From assembly GCA_947095585.1 (NCBI GenBank), contig OX352763.1, forward strand, positions 102,403,908-102,467,907: a DNA stretch of 64,000 bases, read 5' to 3'. Numbering within the stretch: position 1 is the first letter of the stretch; every line of letters starts with the position of its first letter. A program made the translations under genes and the position numbers. Of the stretch, positions 23,901 to 32,924 are shown in pieces. The DNA comes from Nephrocerus scutellatus. Lineage: Eukaryota > Arthropoda > Insecta > Diptera > Pipunculidae. The notes beneath the pieces are model-generated. The model saw nothing but the letters and a program-made list of their open reading frames with translations. It had not been told where the DNA came from and did no database searches.

Positions 23901-25942
23901 GATTAGTTTCGTGTCGTAGTGACGATCCAATGTTTCTTAGCAATCCCTCGAAAGCAGATAAGTTAATTCTAATTATGTAATTTTAAAATAAATATGCAAA
24001 TGATTAGAAATGATTAATTATGTATCAATATCTTTAAAAATTCGCGATTGTCGTGTCCCATAGTCATAGTAGTCACTATCATCATTGCTTGAGATCATTT
24101 TTGTTTTAAACTTCTTAAGCATACGTTGTAACTTTGTCCGGCCCACTGGGATAATACCGTAGGGCTTAGACAGTCCAAACGGTTAATCAGGCCCTTTCCT
24201 TTAAGTAAATCCTTGATCTTGACAAGAATAGCATCAGAAAGCTAGTGAGTTTTCTCACAGGTCACTGTGGCTTGTGATATCACCTTAACAAAATTAATCT
24301 GGGATCAAACACGGAATGTAAGTTCAGCCTGTAGCAGGACGAAACATCCGGGCACATTCTCTGTGACTGTCCAGGTTTGATCTGGCTAAGGAGACATATT
24401 TTCTACAAGGCATTATGTTCGTCGGCGGATTTGCGTAATTTTGGCACTAAGGACATACTATCCTTCATTAGGAAGGTAGTTAGTGTCTTCGTTTAGTTAC
24501 ACCCTACGATACAATAGATTTTTTTTAGGTCGCAGTATCAGCCAATTGAACTAGGGTTATAGAAAAAAAAGCACACGTTCTCTAAGCACTAAATTCTAAC
24601 CGCGAAAACGTGATTTTATTAGTCTCTCTACTCTTGTAAGAAATCCACTTGTAGTTAAAAGTCCGTCACTAATAATTTTTTCCGCAAATACTTTTATGAA
24701 ACAGAAAGTTTCGCTGCAATTGTAAATTCACTTGTAGTTACAAGCCTGGCATACTTGTAGTTATTAGTGATTTGGCATTTTTTATGAAACACAAATTTGC
24801 ACAAAATTTACAAGTTACATGTGAATTCACAAATGATTATTAATGTGGTAGTTTTATGAAAGAGTGCCCAGGTCAATTCTACATCAACATTTATCCTAGT
24901 GGGAGGAGCTTTTCATACTGATGGATGGAAAATGTTATACTTCGTCAAGCGAATGAATAATAGAATAAATGTGCTTTGAATAGCAATTTCCCATGGCAAT
25001 TACGATTAAAATACTTAACTTATGGACAGTCAGAATCCCTTATGGATTTAAATTAAAACCTTTCTCTCTCTCTCTATCGATCTCACCTGCATTTTTATTA
25101 ATTCATTTCGCAATTTCCCAACTTCATTCTGGTACGGCACTATCTCGGAAATTTTTGACTCCAACAGAATATTCTCCCGTCCGAGTCGTTCCAGTTGCGA
25201 TTGCAGTTCTTGCATTTTGTTAGTAGCCTGAGAACGAAACATAGTATGGAATTAAAAAAGGCAATTGGATTAATAATCATCATCAACTTACCTCCATTAA
25301 ATTCTGGTCTGTGCCCAAAATATAATTGCTGCTACCATCAGCACCACTAGCAATCGAATTCATTAGCTTGTAATTGTAATTGGCAATGGCATTGGCGTTT
25401 ATATTATTATCATTTTCTGTTCTATCGTAATTATTATTAGATGCCACTGAAGCTGCTGCTACTGCAATAGCAGGCATTACATTTGTAGTGGTGGTCGTAG
25501 TTGAGTTTGGATGAGGAATTGGTTTTGGTTGCTTGCACTTTTTCGTGGCCAATGTAGATGTTGTTCCTTGGACTCCTCCTGCTCCTCCTCCGGCAATGAG
25601 TTGTTTTGATTTGTAATTGTCTTGTGGTGGAGACGACAGCGCCACATAGTCGCCACCACGATCAACTACACCTATTATTGCTTTGGATGATGTTTCAGCG
25701 TTGTTTTGGTCAACTACTCCGGTTGTGGGCTGATAGAATTTCGCTGAATCTTCTGTTGCGGCTGCTGCTGTGTAGTTATCTTCTTCCGTTTGACCATTTG
25801 CATTTGTCAGCCCTGCTGACGCCTCTGCCGCCGATTGGGATGATGATCGTGCATTACGGTATGATTGTTGATTCGATGAGGATGAGCTTTTCGATCCGGA
25901 AGGACCTTGTCCTCTACGGAAAAGTGATTTTAATTTAATCAT
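5987..25942 (-). CDS. SPECC1L: Cytospin-A (SPECC1L) orthologue, 12 coding exons
   Basis: Coding exons in transcript order: 25942-25292, 25227-25087, 13978-13802, 13722-13621, 13549-12695, 12484-12341, 12284-12116, 12052-11895, 11760-11635, 11552-11405, 6425-6151, 6076-5987. All junctions are GT-AG, phases agree, and the total is 3036 nt or 1011 residues. Residues 1-217 are low complexity. Residues about 218-800 are mostly coiled coil, with conserved blocks [17 protein letters not shown] and [13 protein letters not shown]. Residues 841-890 are a Ser/Gln linker. Residues about 900-1008 form a single calponin-homology domain ending [11 protein letters not shown]. Known family role: links actin and microtubules and affects cell adhesion and migration. 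Introns 2 (11.1 kb) and 10 (5 kb) are filled with transposons. The ATG at 25942 opens a 217-codon frame; non-coding 5' exons may lie upstream. Confidence 0.93.
6151..6425 (-). CDS. SPECC1L: Cytospin coding exon 11, CH domain
   Basis: The codon GGT is split across intron 10 (G from exon 10, GT here). The exon encodes [16 protein letters not shown], then [20 protein letters not shown] and [18 protein letters not shown], the hallmark actin-binding CH-domain helices of cytospins. It is followed after a 74-bp intron by the last exon (6076-5987), [13 protein letters not shown] to the stop. Confidence 0.92.
6650..8040 (-). mobile_element. LINE copy B1, RNase H and C-terminal part
   Basis: Minus-strand reading gives an RNase H block (about 7289-7681) with [12 protein letters not shown] and [20 protein letters not shown]. 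It is followed by a degraded tail toward 6650 with the motif CTTCTGCAAAAGC-like sequence typical of these LINE 3' ends. Part of the linker ([15 protein letters not shown]) lies at about 7920-7990. It matches the copy at 51010-52330 over much of its length ([30 protein letters not shown]). Frames are broken. It sits inside cytospin intron 10. Confidence 0.75.
8075..8215 (-). mobile_element. Degraded copy of the tRNA-derived SINE
   Basis: This segment shares TTTTTGCACACAAATGGAAG and scattered downstream matches (AATTGA.AAGC.., TATTCGCG..AGTG.GA) with the SINE body at 32340-32490, in the same orientation. The tRNA-like head is missing or too diverged to see. Confidence 0.5.
8216..8889. other. 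Intron 10 sequence, nothing assigned
   Basis: No element ends or long frames were recognised. A 24-codon frame starts at about 8653 ([19 protein letters not shown]..) and is followed by an acidic stretch after its stop. It may be a small gene-fragment fossil but has no support beyond its sequence. Confidence 0.3.
8890..9760 (-). mobile_element. Jockey/CR1-like LINE copy C1, RT remnant
   Basis: The minus strand encodes an RT block with [15 protein letters not shown] (normally [12 protein letters not shown]), then [20 protein letters not shown]. The YADD region is lost to a deletion or frameshift between them. Downstream parts (to about 8890) include HFAARLLFST-type sequence shared with 22010-22075 and 59070-59130 (plus-strand GTGGTCATTCCAACGAAG). 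Stops and frame changes make it a pseudogene. It lies in cytospin intron 10. Confidence 0.65.
9955..10015 (+). repeat. Dispersed repeat with CAGACA motif
   Basis: CGTCTGGGCTGTAGAGTTGA followed by CACAGGCAGACATAG recurs almost unchanged at 30207-30245 (..GTAGAGTGGACACAGACAGACAG). Both copies lie just past LINE debris, so it may be a LINE or SINE tail. No family was identified. Confidence 0.45.
10606..11086 (+). repeat. Two tandem copies of a roughly 200-bp unit with coding look
   Basis: Unit 1 (10610-10800) and unit 2 (10811-10990) both run from GCGGATTCAGCGAATGTCGC-type sequence through the peptide-coding stretch [18 protein letters not shown] (unit 2; unit 1 has [18 protein letters not shown]). 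They differ mainly by substitutions that partly keep the reading frame. Unit 2 remains open to the stop at 11084 (10877-11086). It lies in cytospin intron 10 on the opposite strand. It could be a pseudogene fragment or part of an unrecognised mobile element. Confidence 0.55.
12511..12679. repeat. Imperfect tandem duplication inside cytospin intron 5
   Basis: 12511-12588 and 12608-12679 are about 75-bp copies sharing AATTAGTTT.ATTGTATGTA, TGTAATTGTGA and CAAAACTCTCCTC. The duplication extends an intron between exons 5 and 6 without touching the splice sites. Confidence 0.7.
12695..13549 (-). CDS. SPECC1L: Cytospin coding exon 5, main coiled coil
   Basis: This 285-codon exon begins ATG GAG GAA directly after a CACACAG acceptor. 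That ATG is internal, because exon 4 (13722-13621) joins in phase to give [17 protein letters not shown]. Heptad patterns rich in Leu, Glu, Lys and Gln run throughout. It ends STAELQ before GTAAGT. A 140-codon antisense frame (12936-13358) is a shadow. Confidence 0.9.
14080..15200. other. Intron 2 proximal part, (GAT)n repeat, no gene
   Basis: A (GAT)n microsatellite lies at about 14381-14406. The minus-strand poly-isoleucine and poly-serine frames over it are artefacts. The region 14100-14300 (CACTCACTCGGGCGCTCACT, then TGTTGTTGTCGTCGTC) looks like unique host sequence. It could hold an alternative 5' exon of cytospin upstream of exon 3, but no donor or start was proven. Confidence 0.35.
15220..16730 (+). 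mobile_element. RTE-clade LINE copy 1, endonuclease and start of RT
   Basis: Pieces of an apurinic endonuclease occur in several frames: [16 protein letters not shown] near 15490, [18 protein letters not shown] (15740-15800) and DVKIILGD (15839-15865). They are followed by the linker region ([19 protein letters not shown]) and the start of RT ([18 protein letters not shown] near 16560-16620). Motif spelling matches the RTE clade. In-frame stops and frame changes show that it is inactive. It breaks off near 16690. The same family recurs at 19330-20650, 55340-56240, 59170-59757 and 63408-64000. Confidence 0.8.
16735..17700. repeat. Unclassified repeat flanking the 118-bp array
   Basis: The motif GGAGCACCAAA.GAACATATGGTGTGAATATGAA.CAAATC occurs at about 16736 and 16852, and again at 18764 and 18878 on the far side of the array. 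The array therefore appears to lie inside, or to be flanked by copies of, one unclassified mobile element. 17330-17660 contains CATCA-rich sequence and no coding potential. Confidence 0.45.
17706..18650. repeat. Tandem array of eight 118-bp units in two alternating types
   Basis: Units start at 17708, 17826, 17944, 18062, 18180, 18298, 18416 and 18534, exactly 118 bp apart. Type A (CGAATCCCTTGAGAAATGGC) starts units 1, 2, 4, 6 and 8. Type B (CGAATCGCTTGAGAAATTGA) starts units 3, 5 and 7. The pattern is A A B A B A B A, so a 236-bp AB dimer is repeated. The short minus-strand frames at 18057-18269 and 18293-18505 are translations of the dimer and not genes. Confidence 0.9.
19035..20650 (+). 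mobile_element. Scrambled RTE copy 2 with an embedded LINE-C fragment
   Basis: An RT fragment (19035-19145, [15 protein letters not shown]) is followed by a piece of LINE family C in reverse (19160-19275). A second RT fragment (19280-19320) comes next, then the endonuclease-to-RT portion in the normal order (19330-20650). RT motifs include [38 protein letters not shown] and [10 protein letters not shown]. Several stops (for example near 20200-20300) make it inactive. The tail carries [12 protein letters not shown]. Confidence 0.75.
20651..21110. other. Intron 2 sequence, nothing assigned
   Basis: AT-rich sequence with a short + strand frame at 20823-21074 that has no recognisable motif. No element ends were identified. 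Confidence 0.3.
21120..21680 (-). mobile_element. Tc1/mariner-superfamily transposase remnant with 129-bp duplication
   Basis: The minus strand encodes a helix-turn-helix stretch [20 protein letters not shown] followed by [20 protein letters not shown]. This is the spelling of mariner-like (IS630-type) transposases with an N-terminal HTH. Frame is lost on both sides. The upstream part of the ORF is duplicated perfectly: 21422-21550 and 21551-21676 (period 129 bp). The family call rests on the HTH block only. Confidence 0.55.
21674..22080 (-). mobile_element. LINE copy C2, 3' part of RT ORF
   Basis: The minus strand reads [40 protein letters not shown] and [13 protein letters not shown]. This is the C-terminal spelling of Jockey/CR1-like RT ORFs. 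Sequence at 22015-22075 (CATTTCGCAGCATTTTTGG, GTGGTCATTCCAACGAAG) matches LINE copy C1 at 9248-9295. Confidence 0.7.
22850..24870 (-). mobile_element. Harbinger/PIF DNA transposon remnant
   Basis: The minus strand between about 23820 and 23330 encodes a HARBI1-type nuclease core: VAGFIDGT, then [21 protein letters not shown] stop and gaps lie between them. Both flanks carry subterminal ACTACAAGT-type repeats (22960-23150 and 24640-24760). Possible ends near 22852 (GCACTCTGTTGTTCTAAA) and 24865 (opposite strand GGGCACTCTTTCATAAAACT) resemble each other weakly. The exact ends are uncertain. A LINE fragment is embedded in its right half. Confidence 0.6.
24110..24510 (+). mobile_element. LOA-like LINE fragment, RNase H C-terminus
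   Basis: The + strand reads [39 protein letters not shown] and [13 protein letters not shown]. It matches the minus-strand segment at 255-345 ([20 protein letters not shown]), so both belong to the same LINE family. Confidence 0.65.
25292..25942 (-). CDS. SPECC1L: Cytospin coding exon 1, low-complexity N-terminus
   Basis: This exon encodes 217 residues beginning with the basic stretch [10 protein letters not shown]. It then has runs of Ser, Ala, Asn, Gly and Thr with no recognisable domain. It ends ..DQNLMEV at the donor (GAG|GTAAGT, phase 0), with a 64-bp intron before exon 2. A long antisense frame over 25606-25938 is a by-product of the repetitive codons. Confidence 0.85.
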
Positions 25943-28150
25943 ATTGTTGGATTGTGCGGGTGGGTGGGTGAGTTAATAAAGTTAGGTGGGTGGATTTCCG
26001 TATTTTTTTTGGAATTTAAGGCGAAAAAGGAAAGAAAAAGTTTATATGTATTCCTTGAAGAACTATTCAAAATAACGGGTAGTTTCAAAAGTATTTATCA
26101 CAGATTTTTAAATGTTTTCTAATTAACGTTTTATTTTATTAAAAGATTTAGCAGCTCACTGCTTTGGCTTTGGCTAAGACTGGCGATACGCTACTGCTAC
26201 AGGATAAACGCAAATCATTATTTTATATGGGACGTTCCTGTTTGTTTCCAGCTACTTTCCAATTTCCTTTATTTTTATGTGCTTTTTAAATAACTATCTT
26301 CGATGACTTGACTTCTGCTCCCTGTCTGCAGATAACAATTATTGTAATATTCGTTGTGTCCACGATTTAAAAGTGAAAATTCAGTCCTATTTTCTTACAC
26401 TCTCTGTTTTCTTTTTTATGCTTTTCTCGTGCATATCAAATTTCTGATTGGCCGGTTAGTTTTTATTTCTTGCCGGGATTGCACATTGAAGAGGCTCCAC
26501 CACCACTCCACGTCGAGAATGCAACAAGCTGACAAAAGAAAAAGGGGAAAATTTCCTCTTTTCTTCTGGGATAAAAAAAAAACGTTCGCTGCGACTTCGT
26601 AATGATAGTGATTTTTCTTTCTTGCTGTGGAAAGTTGAAAGCAATTGCACACACAATCAACCAACGATTGATCCCCCTTCACACAATGTGTGACTCTGCC
26701 CTGGACTGACTCCACCGTACAAGGTGTAAGCAGCAACGTCAAGCAAAGTACTGAACGGGGTAATAATCGCATATGTGTGCTATGTGGTTTTCTTTTTTTT
26801 TATTATTTTACTTTTTTCACATTCTTTTTCCTCGTTTTATCTACTTATCTGCAACGCTTTTTTGCTCAAGTATTATTAATTATACATATGTGAGAAATAA
26901 TGATGTCGTTGGTTGTCTCTTCCAATATGGTATGCTCTTGAAAGTCTCCGTTGCCAAGTGTGTACTGTGTATGTTCTTTAGTTGGCAATCCACCTAGCAA
27001 TTGCATTTATTTAGAGGTAGGTACATAATATGTTTTCTTTTAAGACGACGACGACGACGAAGAATCAGGCAAATAGGTCAGCGGCAAAGACACAAGATAT
27101 TTGTTTGTTCGTTGATCACTTGGCTGGGATAAATCGACGTTCGCAACAATTTCAAATCCAAGAAATAATAAAAGTATTCAAAATGGGCGATCTGCGCAGA
27201 AAGCCTTGATTTTCTTTTCTTTTTTCACAAACGATTTTTCCTCTTTCGTTAACAAGTAAAACCATATGAGACAAGATCAGAGCGCAACTGTAGATTAATA
27301 AGAATTTTATTTATTGCATTTATATCGCACTTGCTTACACACTCTCGCCTCCAAAGTTTATAGTCAAGTCAAAAAAAATTATTCATCAACATTTTCTGGC
27401 CCGCCATTAAAGAAAATTACAATTTATCTACTCTCAAGGTTTAGCTGTGTGTAAGAAATTCATTTGTTTATTTTACAAATTGATCTCGCATTTGTTTATT
27501 ATTCTTTTCTTATTTTCTTATTTGAATAAAATATGGTCACGCGATTTTCCATTACATCTTTATTTTCGGGTGGAGTTATTAACAAAAACAAGCAGCAAAC
27601 AGGTAATAAAGAAAGAACTAAACCGTCCAACACAACAACAAGTCAACAACACAACCAACTGAATTTATCAACCAAATGCTCTGGCTCTCCAAGCAAACCA
27701 CACAACGAAACAATGTGTGCTAAACTCACCACACAGAAGTTTATCCAGCCATTCATGTTATATTGCTGGTTGCTGTACTTCTACTTCGTTTTTTTTTTGT
27801 TTCGTCAAGAGTTGTTGTAAAGGGGAAATTGGGTGTTGTGATCTGAAGGCAAAATAATTCTTCGATCATCGTACTGCTGGCATTGCTGTACTGATAAGAG
27901 GTGTATTCAAACCGCCTTGATGCATTCGTTTAGATCACTCGTTGTAATCACTACTGTCAAAGCGAGAAAGATCGGAGTATTGTACTACTTTCGAATAGTC
28001 TGTACTGCTACATATAGTTCGCTAATTCATTTTCTACTCCTTTTTTTCTAAAATTTCTGTTAAATATTTAAATTATTTTTATCTGCGTACTCATTGAATA
28101 ATATTTTATAAATACATACATATTTGATTATATATTTTATTAGCAGCTGT
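25943..28150. other. Upstream of cytospin, no coding sequence seen
   Basis: Unique-looking, AT-rich sequence that probably includes the cytospin promoter and 5' UTR (minus strand). Overlapping short frames at 26416-26997 occur in several phases and have no motif. A (GAC)n stretch lies at about 27044-27060. I could not place a transcription start. Confidence 0.35.
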
Positions 28151-28154
28151 AATT

Positions 28155-28868
28155 GGGGGCCGATTATGTATCTGTCGTATTTCGACTTTCGACTTACGAC
28201 AAGTCGAAATCCTCCAAGTCTTAATTTCGACATATCGCAATTATGTATCTGTCGTATTTCGACTTTCGACTTACGACAAGTCGAAATCCTCCAAGTCTTA
28301 ATTTCGACATATCGCAATTATGTAAGCATGTATGACAAAAAAATTTTCGAACTAAAACTATTGCCCGATATCGCCATTTCGCATGTACATTTTGTTGTTG
28401 TTTTCACTTGTTTACTTTTTGGTTTTTTTAATATTCAAAAATATTTATATTTTTTATATTTAAAACTAATATTTTTATTAAGCAACGAAATTTGTATTAC
28501 AAAATTACAAATACGTAATTACTGAAAAACCCCAAAAGGTCGGCGCTGCTCGCGTCATTCAAATGAATGTAGCAGCATAATATATTAAAAATTTTAAATA
28601 TTTTTTTTTATTTTAGTGATAATTTTATAAATTACATTAAAAAAATCATTTTTTAAAAGTTATTTACGCGGTTGATTTCATACAGAAATAATCATTTTAA
28701 TTACATTTATTTCCCAGTCGAAATCAAAACAGGTGTTCGACTGAAACACCAACAATTCTGTCGAAACTACGACTAGTCGTATGACTCAATAATCGCGTTT
28801 AGTCGTAATTGCGACAAAAGTGACGTCATTCTAAACTCGAAATGCTTACATATTCGACCCGCTGAACT
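28155..28868. mobile_element. Possible MITE with 77-bp perfect duplication
   Basis: The left end (GGGGGCCGATTATGTA) and the right end read on the other strand (GCGGGTCGAATATGTAAGCA) are similar. A second ATTATGTAAGCATG block lies at 28317. Near the left end a 77-bp unit is present twice without any difference (28163-28239 and 28240-28316). The interior is AT-rich and non-coding and ends in TCG-rich sequence. Target duplication was not resolved. Confidence 0.45.
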
Positions 28869-29089
28869 ATAATTTAAGTCGGGATTTAGCATAGGAACCC
28901 TGAAGATGGCGATTATTGTACCAGTGACGTTATTTTGTCGTATTGAAGCAAAAAATTATCGTATTTTTGGTTTTTTTGAAGACCTTTTTTTTTGGACGAA
29001 AATAAAATAAAAAGATTACCAGAATTACTAAGTTAATATATGACTGTGGTTCCGAAACGAAATCTTATTTGTGTAGTGGAATCTGACTC

Positions 29090-29430
29090 AGGCCCCTATC
29101 GTGAGTGTCGTTTATCGAATAAAAATCGATAACTCCCGACAGTCGATCGTTAAAAATATATTTTCCTACCGTGAATGTACCTTACAATTGATATTTGTCG
29201 AATGTGCATTCGATAATAGTCGAACATATTTTTCTGCACGACTGCCACCGGGAGCCTAGTCTGTTTTTTTAAATTCTTTATATTAACTTCGCTTGCTCGT
29301 TGCACGTCTGTCTGTCTGTCGGTCGGTCGGTTTGTCGGGGAATCCTGCGATCAATTTCCCAAAGCCCATGTGTATTTTCGGAGACAACACTTTCTATTAA
29401 AATGTTAGTTCAAAATGTAAGTTATTTGGT
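29090..29430. repeat. TCGA-rich repeat and Helitron-like fragment
   Basis: 29095-29240 contains repeated TCGATAA and TCGAA motifs of MITE character. 29280-29420 (TTAACTTCGCTTGCTCGTTG, then TGTATTTTCGGAGACAACAC) matches the Helitron-type repeat seen at 44690-45000, 57240-57330 and 60805-60930. It includes a (GTCT)n run at about 29307-29318. Confidence 0.45.
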
Positions 29431-29537
29431 TTATTAAAATGCTTTATTTCAACTTATTTATCAAATAAAAAAACAACCCAGAAAATGTTTTCATGTAAAT
29501 TCTTTAATAGGAGATACATATGACGTGATGGAGGGAG

Positions 29538-30160
29538 GTGCGAGTGTTATTCTTACCTAAAGGAGGTAAAAAATCCCCCGAGGATACCAGGTCCTATCGA
29601 CCTATCAGCCTCACATCATTTATTCTAAAATCCATGAAGAAACTAATAGGCCATTACATAAGGTCAAACACACTTCAACAAAACCCCCTAAGCCCCAGTC
29701 AACATGCATATCAGATTGGCAAATCAACTGAAACAGCACTACATGTACGAAGACACACTTCGCAGCAAGGAAATGTTACTATGCGCCTTCATTGACATAC
29801 AAGGCGCTTTTGACAACACCAGCTTCGAAGTAACTCAAACACAAGCTAGATCAAGGGGCATCGACTTCTCTATCCTAGGATGGGTCATAAGCATGTTAAA
29901 AAGCAGGAAAATTGAGGCCTCGTTCTGTGACGAAAACATCACAATAGCAGCAACCAGAGGATGCTCACAAGGCTGTGTCCTATCGCCTTTTCTGTGGCTA
30001 TTAGTAATGGATCAGTTATTGGACAGGCTAAAGAAAAAGAGCTTAACAAACATCAGGTTCGCAGATGGCCTTGTTCTAATGGTTCGAGGTAAATTCGAGG
30101 TTACACTAACAGAACGAATGCAATATGTTCTCAAAATAGTAAGAGACTGGTGAAAAGAGA
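29538..30160 (+). mobile_element. Broken LINE reverse transcriptase (LOA-like)
   Basis: Two overlapping frames make one RT. 29538-29795 has EDTRSYRPISLTSFILKSMK and AYQIGKSTETALH. 29704-30153 has LCAFIDIQGAFDNTSFE, CSQGCVLSPFLWLLVMDQLL and RFADGLVLM. A frameshift near 29740-29770 separates them. The catalytic box reads FADG where FADD or YADD is expected, so the second catalytic aspartate is lost. It ends at a stop at 30151. Confidence 0.8.
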
Positions 30161-30199
30161 TCGTCCTAAGCGTCAATTCAGAAAAGACTTTTCACAAAA

Positions 30200-32284
30200 T
30201 TCAGCCGTCTGGGCTGTAGAGTGGACACAGACAGACAGACAGAAATTTTTTTATTTTCGCTTTTCTGCAAAAATACCGAGTTCGAAAAATTTCATGATTA
30301 CTATACTTTCTTTTACATAGTAAAATTAACTTACAATATTCGTTATTTTTTAAATTGTTTCAAATATCACAACCACAACAAAGTTGTGTAACGAGAGTTT
30401 TATCGTAATTGTAGCAATAAATCCAAAACGACAACAATAACCGCAGCCGCTGTCAGCATAATTTTGACATTTCCGCATTGACACCTGAAGCTTGCCAAAA
30501 CGCATGGAAGAGGACCTTGTTTGGCAGATGACTGCTATTTATCTCTTTCAAAAAATAATTTGCTGTATCGTTTATGCTGTTCACTGCTCACTCAAATGAG
30601 AAAAAAAGTGTACACAACATCACTTTCTTTTACGGACGGGGCCGGAATCTTCAGTAATTGTATATTACATTTTTTTTCATTTTTTTTTTATTTTTAATTT
30701 TTTTTTAAATTTTTTTTTGTTTAAATTTCTTTTGCACTTAACAGATTTCTCCTAAATACTATACTTTTTGAGTTATTTGCAAAAACTCGAAAAATGTTTA
30801 AGTAAACTGTCACTTCAGGTTGTCAGATTTGCGTCAAAATCATCCGTCCCCTCACAATTTATGTAAAAAGATTAAATAAGAATTTTCTTCCCGATAAATT
30901 CAGACGTCTGCAGAGTTTTTTTTTTTTTTTTTTTTGCATTTTCTGACTCGGATATACGGTAATTGGTAAATCTGCCAAAATACCGAGTTTGAATTTTCAT
31001 GATTACTATACTTCCTTTTACTATGTAAAAGAAAGTAAAATGTAGTAATATAGTGTCATACGGGGTGTAGATATATTGATAATATTTTTACAATTTGAAT
31101 AGGGCCATTTTTCTGTATATTAACTTCGCGTTGGCATGGTTCTCTCATTCGTTCGGTTGTGTAATGTTGCTATACATTTTTAACCCACTTTACAAGCCCA
31201 ATTTTCTGCAAAATTTTACACATGTGAACCACCGATGATAACACTTTTTATAAAAACTTGGAAGTAATTGGGCCCCGGGACGAGGGGCACTCATATAATT
31301 TTTTAAAAATTGGCCCCATTTAATTCAAACTTGGCACACATGAGCATCTCTGATAAGTGAATTTACAAGAAAATTTTTAATTTTTATCGGTGTTTTTTTA
31401 CTATGTGTTCTCTGTGTGTGTTCTCTTTATATTACAATATCAAAGACTTTATACGAATTTAATGTCAAGTATCAGCAAAAGACTGACGCAAATATGCAGA
31501 ACAAATTAAATGAATTAAATTCACATGATTTTATTATGCTTGCTTGCTGTTTACATATTGGTTTGTGTGGAAATCAATTAATATTCCAATTGAGTATCAA
31601 ATGATCAATGAATGGATAGGAATTTTAAAATGCGGCGATACAAAAAAAAAACGAAAACTACACCAAGAATAAACTCGCATTCAATATTTGATCGTTTATC
31701 GGTGTATTTCGCATTAAAAAAGTTTCAAATTTCAAAAGCAACAATTGCAAGCAGTTATATGCGTCTATGGAAGATGGGGTTGGCTTTGTGTATTTAAATT
31801 ATTTAAACCAATACTTGACATCAAAATTGTAATGGAATAATAAGTTGTGGTATTTCTATATTAACTTTGCGTCCGGATGAATTTGTGTGATTGTTGTTTG
31901 TGGCCAAATCTTGTGATCAATTTTTAATACACTTCCTAAAAGCCGATTTTCTTCAAAATTTGCTCACATAAGTGACGGTTATAACAGAATTGTTTTACAT
32001 AGATATTTATAAGACAATAAGTAGGTATACACAGGGGCCGGCGAATGAAGTGTCAATGCCCAATGTCTCTTTCGATTTACAAAGTAAAGGTAAGATTTCG
32101 CTTTTGTTGCTTTGGTTTGACATTCTATTTGCAAGCTGTACCCGGGGTACGTTTTGATTTTGCGTTTTATTTGCAGTTTTTTTAACCAAAAACCGACACT
32201 GTAGCGACGGCTAGCGACGGCAATTTGTTTCAGTGACGACGACGATTTAAGAACTTTGTTTACCAAAAATTCATTTAAAAGTGA
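30200..32284. repeat. Repeat debris: CAGACA repeat and Helitron-type fragments
   Basis: 30207-30245 repeats the 9955-10015 element. 30660-30720 and 30917-30940 are T-rich runs. 31120-31400 and 31855-31980 carry the TTAACTTCGCG..TTTTTAACCCACTT Helitron-type repeat. 32090-32170 (TTTGACATTCTATTTGCAAG, CCCGGGGTACG) is a piece of the fold-back family found at 47810 and 49240. No gene was recognised. Confidence 0.45.
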
Positions 32285-32570
32285 ATAATAATATTATTCG
32301 GCGCGACAGACCATTGCGGTCCAAGGCCTAGCTTCTCGAGATCATTTGTGTTGTGTATATTTTTGCACACAAATGGAAGGCACCTAAAATTTAATGTCGT
32401 ATCCGAAGGGCGAATTGAGAAGCTTTCCGTGACAAGTTTGTTGGACGTTTGTCAGACATTCGCGGGAAGTGGGACACCGTGAAAAAAATTTTGGTATTAC
32501 TGGGATTCGAACTACGAACCTCCTGCTCTGAAGCCATGCATTTATCCACTGAGCCACGGTGCCCACCCAA
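32285..32570 (-). mobile_element. tRNA-derived SINE
   Basis: On the minus strand the element starts with a tRNA-like head. The A box is TGGCTCAGTGGATAAATGC (about 32560-32541) and the B box is GTTCGAATCC (about 32512-32503), spaced as in an RNA polymerase III promoter. A non-tRNA body follows (CACGGTGTCCCACTTCCCGC, then GCACACAAATGG..) and an AT tail ending near 32285. Short AATAATT-like sequences on both sides may be the target duplication. A degraded body copy is at 8075-8215. The family could not be named. Confidence 0.75.
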
Positions 32571-32590
32571 TAATTAAATATTTTTATAGT

Positions 32591-32668
32591 ATGAGTTCGG
32601 ACGAACAATTTTTATTGAATTTGTTGGAATACTCAAGTGGGGAAGAGGATTCCGATTCCGAATTTTAA
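32591..32668 (+). other. Short acidic open frame, possible transposase N-terminus
   Basis: A 25-codon frame MSSDEQFLLNLLEYSSGEED.. starts just past the SINE and stops after an acidic tail. Acidic openings like this are common at the start of DNA-transposon proteins, but nothing downstream continues it. Confidence 0.25.
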
Positions 32669-32924
32669 GAGGAGAAGTATGCAGCTTCTGTATTTTTTAA
32701 GTTCCAGCATCTATCATCAAAGTTTCCTATTCCCAAGTAAAAGATTTTCTTAAAAATCCATCGGAAAACAGGTAAAAAGTGTAAAGTAAAAAGTACTCAA
32801 ATAAGTGGAGAAAAATACGAAATATTAACCAAAGTTATTCCACTTGCTCTTGTGGACACCAACAAATACATCGAATATATACATAAAATATGTTTTTTTG
32901 AGGTCGGACGTATTCGTTGTCATC

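Noticed and set aside
25606..25938. 110-codon + strand frame
   Set aside because: Antisense of the low-complexity cytospin exon 1; it has no motif and Leu runs result from the complementary codons.
26416..26997. Cluster of overlapping short ORFs upstream of cytospin
   Set aside because: Several frames and both strands are open at once with no recognisable motif, as expected from low-complexity T-rich sequence.
32500..32570. A functional tRNA gene on the minus strand
   Set aside because: A and B boxes are present, but the acceptor stem does not close and a SINE body with an AT tail follows.
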